Assembly: GCF_003054245.1 (NCBI RefSeq)
Contig: NZ_QBKR01000017.1
Coordinates: 1 to 64,000, forward strand
Reading direction: 5' to 3'
Length of the DNA: 64,000 nt
Source of the DNA: Melghirimyces profundicolus
GTDB taxonomy: Bacteria > Bacillota > Bacilli > Thermoactinomycetales > DSM-45169
The notes beneath the pieces were generated by a model. That model saw nothing but the letters and a program-made list of their open reading frames with translations, was not told the origin of the DNA and did no database searches. Positions 59,760-64,000 of this stretch are shown piece by piece (the stretch's first letter is position 1; each line of letters opens with the position of its first letter). The translations under genes were made by a program, and so were the position numbers.

Positions 59760-60851
59760 ATGAATCCCCGTTGGTTTTATTCGTTATTAATCATCAGCAC
59801 CCTCCTGAGCGGTATCGCCCATTGGTTTTGGCCCCAAGAGGCGGCCCGCTTTGTCTTCGCTTCCCTTTCTCTCCTCTTTTGGGCGGCCCTTCTCGGGAAA
59901 GCGACGGAAAGTGTCGCCCATTACGCCGGCGAACGCCTGGGCGGCTTCCTGAATGCCACTTTCGGCAACGCCGCCGAACTGATCATCGCCATCTTCCTCG
60001 TCAAAGAAGGCCTATTGGATATGGTGAAAGCCAGCATCACGGGTTCGATTATCGGCAATCTCCTGCTGGTGCTGGGCTTAAGCTTGCTGTTCGGGGGGTT
60101 GAAGTACAAGGTGCAATCCTTCAACCCCATGTTGGCCGGTCACAACGCCTCCCTGATGTTGCTGTCGGTGATCGCTCTTTTCATCCCCGCATCCTTTTCC
60201 GCCTACCTCGGAGCCGGAGAAATGGAAACCCTCAGCCTGACCATCTCCGGCCTGCTCATCACCGGGTATATGCTGTGGCTTTTTTTCTCCATGATCACCC
60301 ACAAGAGTGAGCTGGCCCATCCCGGGGACAGGGAAACCGCAGGAGAGGAGAAGGAAGAAAAACACGTCGGTTCCCCACCCGGGCAGGAACCCGACTGGTC
60401 CCGCCGGATGTCCGTCTTCCTGCTCATCCTGTCCACGTTTTTTGTCGCCGTGCAGAGTGAATGGCTGGTGGGCAGCGTCGAGGCGGTCGCTCACTCCTTC
60501 GGCTGGTCTGAGCTCTTTGTGGGGGCGTTTGTGATTGCCATTATCGGCAACGCCGCCGAACACAGCGCCGCCATCTTTCTCGCCATGAAGAACCGGATCG
60601 GGGCTGCCGTGGAAATTGCCGTCGGCAGCAGCCTTCAGATCGCTTTGTTCGTTGCCCCCACCCTGGTCTTTGTCAGTCTGCTTTTCCAAAAGCCGATGAA
60701 CCTGGTATTCTCAGGTCCGGAAGTGGTCGCCATCGCGGTTTCCGCTTTCATCGCCAAATCGATTTCCCGGGACGGGTCCACCAACTGGTTTGAGGGGACG
60801 CTGCTCCTCATCGTATACATGATCCTGGGAACCGCGTTTTTCCTGATCTGA
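59760..60851 (+). CDS. Calcium/proton exchanger (CaCA superfamily, Cax-like)
   Basis: A 363-aa membrane antiporter exporting Ca2+ in exchange for H+. Two alpha repeats are visible: FGNAAELIIAIFLVKEG (about 66-82) and IGNAAEHSAAIFLAMKN (about 261-277), with the diagnostic GNAxE acidic residues. A hydrophilic, Glu-rich loop (about 180-205) joins the halves. The ATG at 59760 follows AAGGAGG. The frame extends upstream through an inserted element to 59661, but the product there (MSGSIYPKPLRLHSQSTSR...) is repeat-derived. Confidence 0.93.
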   Translation: MNPRWFYSLLIISTLLSGIAHWFWPQEAARFVFASLSLLFWAALLGKATESVAHYAGERLGGFLNATFGNAAELIIAIFLVKEGLLDMVKASITGSIIGNLLLVLGLSLLFGGLKYKVQSFNPMLAGHNASLMLLSVIALFIPASFSAYLGAGEMETLSLTISGLLITGYMLWLFFSMITHKSELAHPGDRETAGEEKEEKHVGSPPGQEPDWSRRMSVFLLILSTFFVAVQSEWLVGSVEAVAHSFGWSELFVGAFVIAIIGNAAEHSAAIFLAMKNRIGAAVEIAVGSSLQIALFVAPTLVFVSLLFQKPMNLVFSGPEVVAIAVSAFIAKSISRDGSTNWFEGTLLLIVYMILGTAFFLI

Positions 60852-60892
60852 ACCTCTCCGGCTGCCAAAACTGAACCCTTTCCTTTGAAAAA

Positions 60893-60920
60893 ACCGGGCT
60901 CCGTTGGGGCCCGGTCTTCC
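60893..60920. terminator. Terminator between cax and citA
   Basis: ACCGGGC/GCCCGGT stem flanked by A and T runs; on the minus strand six T follow. It serves cax and perhaps citA, whose stop is 175 bases away. Confidence 0.7.
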
Positions 60921-61094
60921 ATGAGGAAGAACTTGAATTCACCTTCGGGGAGAAGCTTTTCCTCACAGGACTTTCGCCGGAGGTTCATCCCGCCGGCGTG
61001 GGAAGAAATAAGGGCCCGGGGACGACTTTTCCCGGGATGGAAGCGTCGTTTTCTTCCCGAATCCAACCCCCGCCGATGAGAACCGGCCAACCCC

Positions 61095-62189
61095 TCATCT
61101 TTCTTCGGGCATGGGGCCGTTGTAGAGGGATTGGGGACGAATGATCCGGTTCTGCCGGGCTTGGTCAAAAATGTGGGCACACCACCCCGCCGTCCGGCTG
61201 AGGGTGAAAGTGGGGGTGTACAATTCTTTGGGAAGGCCGACGGCCCGGAGGACGGCTGCTGCGTAAAACTCCACATTGGTGTACAGGCGTCGTCCCGGTT
61301 TGTATTCCTTCAACAATCCCAGGGCGATCTTTTCCGTTTCCAAAGCCAGACGGAACCACGGATTCTCGCCGGCAAGTTCCTCCGACACCCGGCGAAGGGC
61401 TTCCGCCCGGGGATCCCGGGTTTTGTACACCCGATGGCCGAACCCCATCAACCGCTCCCCTTTTTCCAGTTTACCCCTCAACCAACCTTCCGCCCGTTCC
61501 ACCGTGCCAATCTCTTCGAGCATCCCTTCCACTTCCGAGGGGGCCCCGCCGTGAAGCGGTCCCTTCAGGGCCCCGATGGCGGCCGTCAGGGCGGACAACA
61601 GATCGGATTGAGCGGAGGCGACCACCCGCCCCGCAAAAGTGGAAGCATTCATGCCGTGCTCCGCTGTCAAAATCAAATAGGCCTCCAGCGCCCGAACGTG
61701 GGCCCCGGCCGGATTCTCCCCGGTCAACAGATACAGGTAATGGGCGGTATGGGAAAGATCTTTCCGAACCGGAGGCAGTTGGGTCCCCCGAAGCCGGTGA
61801 GCCCGTGCGGCGATGATCGCGGGCACCGCTCCCAGCACCGCCGCCCCCTGCTCCGGGGAAGGCGGCCAATCTCCTTCCATCGTCAACGCCGATACTCCCG
61901 TCCGCAACACACTCATCATGTCCGCGTCCGACGGGATCCGCTCCAGGATGTCTTTTACATGCCCCGGGAGTTCCCGGTGGGCATTCAGAAGTTCCCGAAA
62001 ACGCTTTCCTTCCTCCTCAGAAGGAAGATGACCGTACCACAGGAGGTGAACCACGTCCTCAAACGTGCGGGAAACGGCAAGCTCCTTTACCCAATGTCCC
62101 CGGTAGACAAAATGCCCTTTCTCCCCGTCCACCAGCGACAATTCCGTCTCTGCCACCGCAATGCCTTCCAATCCGGGTATCACTTTCAT
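61095..62189 (-). CDS. citA: Citrate synthase (CitA-type)
   Basis: A 364-aa enzyme condensing acetyl-CoA and oxaloacetate to citrate. The catalytic residues are seen in EHGMNAST (His), MGFGHRVYKTRDPRA (His) and HIFDQARQNRIIRP (Asp). Short and without an N-terminal extension, it resembles the minor Bacillus CitA rather than CitZ. It is divergent from a LysR-type gene, as in the Bacillus citA-citR pair. The ATG at 62189 follows GGAAAGGAG. Confidence 0.95.
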   Translation of the reverse strand: MKVIPGLEGIAVAETELSLVDGEKGHFVYRGHWVKELAVSRTFEDVVHLLWYGHLPSEEEGKRFRELLNAHRELPGHVKDILERIPSDADMMSVLRTGVSALTMEGDWPPSPEQGAAVLGAVPAIIAARAHRLRGTQLPPVRKDLSHTAHYLYLLTGENPAGAHVRALEAYLILTAEHGMNASTFAGRVVASAQSDLLSALTAAIGALKGPLHGGAPSEVEGMLEEIGTVERAEGWLRGKLEKGERLMGFGHRVYKTRDPRAEALRRVSEELAGENPWFRLALETEKIALGLLKEYKPGRRLYTNVEFYAAAVLRAVGLPKELYTPTFTLSRTAGWCAHIFDQARQNRIIRPQSLYNGPMPEER

Positions 62190-62303
62190 GCGTCTCTCTC
62201 CTTTCCCTTAACTTTATCATACTTTACCCCTTCAGAAAAATCTAACTTATGATTATAATGAAATTGATAAGTTTTTTTTATCAAAAACCGGGAGAGGATC
62301 GCG
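62190..62303. promoter_or_regulatory. citA-citR divergent control region
   Basis: A TATAAT (62255-62260) reads as a -10 on either strand. An imperfect inverted repeat ACTTAT...ATAAGT brackets it, the kind of symmetrical site LysR-type regulators bind (inference). Confidence 0.5.
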
Positions 62304-63197
62304 ATGAACCTGACCCAAATCCTCACCTTTCTGGCAGTGGCGAAACACAACAGTTTCCGTAAAGCGGCAGAAGAACTTATGCTGACCCAACCGGCTGTCA
62401 GTGCCCAAATCCGTTCCCTGGAAGAGGAACTGGGGGCGCCCTTGTTTCTTCGCCAGCGAGTGCGGATCAGTTCCGCCGGCAAAGCCTTCCTTCCCTATGC
62501 CCGGCAGGTGGCCGCCCTCCTGGAAGAGGGAAAGCAGGCCGTCCGGGATACCGAAGAACTCCGACGAGGGAGTTTCACCATCGGTGCCACATCGGGAGCG
62601 GCGATCACCATCCTCCCCCGTCTCCTGACCTACTTCCGGGATATCCGGCCCCGACTCCGGGTGACCGTCCATACCCTCACCGGGGACCAAGTTGTCCAGG
62701 GCGTGCTGGAAGGAAGGCTGGACGCGGGGATCAGTTACCAGGTGCAACCGACGGACCATCTGGAACACCAGGTACTCTTCTACGACACCCTGACCCTGGT
62801 CGCTCCCCTGGATCACCCCGCCGCCAAGGAAGATTACTTCCAGTTGGAACGGCTGAAAGAAACCGCGCTTATTTCCCTCGTCCCGAATGCGGCGGAAAGG
62901 AGACTGATCGATCAGGTCCTTCGGGAAAAAGGCATTCAGCCGGAGGCCTCCATTGAACTTTCCAGCCTGGAAGAAGTGAAGCGGATGGTCCGAGAGGGGT
63001 TGGGGCTGGCCCTGATCCCACGACTCTCCCTCGATCCCGAGGCCGATCAGCGCCTCCGCCAGATCCGGGTACCGGGCCTGAAAAGCCAACTGCCCGTCGT
63101 CCTGCTCTACCCGAAAGAACGCTACCACTCCTCCGCTCTCCGTCGCCTTTTGGACGATATCCGCGGAATTTACACGCCGGAGGAGGAGTGGTCGTGA
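62304..63197 (+). CDS. citR: LysR-type transcription regulator, CitR-like
   Basis: A 297-aa LysR-family regulator: N-terminal winged helix (about 1-60, FRKAAEELMLTQPAVSAQIRSLEEEL) and a C-terminal effector-binding domain. By position it corresponds to Bacillus CitR, which represses citA. It is followed, with a 4-base overlap, by a NUDIX-type gene. The ATG at 62304 has GAGAGG. Its target is the divergent region upstream. Confidence 0.9.
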   Translation: MNLTQILTFLAVAKHNSFRKAAEELMLTQPAVSAQIRSLEEELGAPLFLRQRVRISSAGKAFLPYARQVAALLEEGKQAVRDTEELRRGSFTIGATSGAAITILPRLLTYFRDIRPRLRVTVHTLTGDQVVQGVLEGRLDAGISYQVQPTDHLEHQVLFYDTLTLVAPLDHPAAKEDYFQLERLKETALISLVPNAAERRLIDQVLREKGIQPEASIELSSLEEVKRMVREGLGLALIPRLSLDPEADQRLRQIRVPGLKSQLPVVLLYPKERYHSSALRRLLDDIRGIYTPEEEWS

Positions 63198-63905
63198 CCG
63201 TGCCCGGTCCAAAGGACCCCCTCGATGTCGCCGCGCTGACCAACAACCAACCCTTCTGCGCCGGTGTCGTGTTGCTGCGGGAGGGACGGATCCTCGCCAC
63301 CTTGAACCCGGACGGCCTTCCCGAATCCCTCCAATCAACCACCTGCCGAATCGGCGGGGTCGGCGGCGGACAGGAGCCCGGGGAGACTTTGAAGGAATGT
63401 GCTTTGAGGGAAGCGGAAGAAGAAACAACAGTCAAAGTGGAGTTGATCCACTCCCCGTCCACCTTTTTTCATGACATGGACACCGGTTTGGTTTCTGAAA
63501 TCACCGTTCGTGATGTTCCAGCCCCGGTGCTGCTGGAACGGATGACCGATTCCCGTCCGAATACCCCTTACCGACCCGGCTTACCGACGGGACCCTATAT
63601 CTACTTCGGCCAGTTTCTCGCCGGATGGCGGACGGGAGCAAAAGAGCTGCGACCCGGGGACGACGTCCGGGCCCTCTTTTACTTCCCCGTTGACCGTTGG
63701 AACGAGCTGAAGCACCCCTCCACCCCCAGGGACCTCACTCGCCGGGGGGGCGGTCTTCATTCCCGGCCCCGGATTTGACCCGGATTGCCTTCTTTGGCTG
63801 CCGCCGGATGAATCCCTGAACGTCCTCGCCCCCCTGCTGGCCGGCCGACCGGATCTCCGGGAGCGGCTGGAAGGCGGAAAGTCAACATTCGAGGGGAACG
63901 ACTGA
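63194..63905 (+). pseudogene. NUDIX-family hydrolase, frameshifted at a poly-G run
   Basis: A NUDIX-type gene starting at GTG 63194 (overlapping the citR stop as GTGA) with the box GGGQEPGETLKECALREAEEETTV (in sequence around 55-78). The uninterrupted frame stops at 63778 after an unlikely tail (GGGLHSRPRI). Removing one G from the run of seven (63744-63750) restores a coding-like frame that reads AVFIPGPGFDPDCLLWLPPD and ends near 63905. So the intact protein would be about 237 aa. It may be a sequencing error, a true lesion or a phase-variable tract. Confidence 0.75.
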
Positions 63906-64000
63906 CGTCCCAGGTGAAGGTGAAAGCGGGTGAGAGAGCCGTAAGAACAGAAAGGCTTTTTTGTGGTTGGAGTCTCCCCCCAACTCTTGCGGTGGCGGTC

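Overview
The window reads as chromosomal DNA of a GC-rich, endospore-forming Gram-positive bacterium of the order Bacillales, most likely the family Thermoactinomycetaceae (inference from gene content, not from a search). The evidence is two small acid-soluble spore proteins (alpha/beta type at 27831, gamma type at 16511), a CotJB-like coat protein, several Pro/Gly-rich coat-like proteins, ylbF/ylbG, YugN, Asp23/Gls24, the citA/citR divergent pair, bacterial XPB helicase, and Bacillus-type T-box and LexA sites. GGAGG-type ribosome binding sites are strong throughout, and GTG and TTG starts are common.

Layout. 1-9.4 kb: a truncated tandem-repeat block, dtd, relA (with an in-frame amber codon near its 3' end), a class A PBP behind a possible attenuator, then a CRP/FNR-type regulator, a truncated haemoglobin with a CRP-like operator, and mnmH. 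9.9-23 kb: greA, CPBP protease, hydroxyacid dehydrogenase, MFS carrier, psd-rhomboid, gamma-SASP, DUF502 with a class B PBP, and two convergent subtilases. 23-35 kb: zwf coupled to a cyclase/formamidase-like gene, an acyl-CoA synthetase, SASP and coat genes, a tandem SANT-like regulator behind an AT-rich island, minD-minE, and ylbG. 35-43 kb: ylbF and a possible XPB helicase operon, then a PrcB-like lipoprotein. 43-50 kb: mgtE, a CNNM/CorC transporter, a third subtilase, and a DAHP synthase behind a complete T-box. 50-64 kb: HAD, SGNH, an AtoE-like carrier, a two-gene unit under a LexA (SOS) box, DUF421, CBS, M20 peptidase, YugN, Asp23, an atypical SDR, a NYN-domain protein, a Ca2+/H+ exchanger, citA/citR, and a frameshifted NUDIX gene.

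The strongest unexplained signal is a dispersed repeat family. At least five complete copies (9525, 32741, 41460, 44476, 59647) and several fragments share termini AAGCGTTGTGA/TCACAACGCTT. Four of the five complete copies are flanked by perfect 4-bp direct repeats (CTAA or CAAG). The longer copies contain nested inverted repeats that could fold the element into one long hairpin, and they carry a 52-56 bp tandem repeat whose copy number varies from 1 to at least 6. This looks like a non-autonomous transposable element (MITE-like), with targets resembling those of IS5-group transposases. No transposase was recognised in the window.
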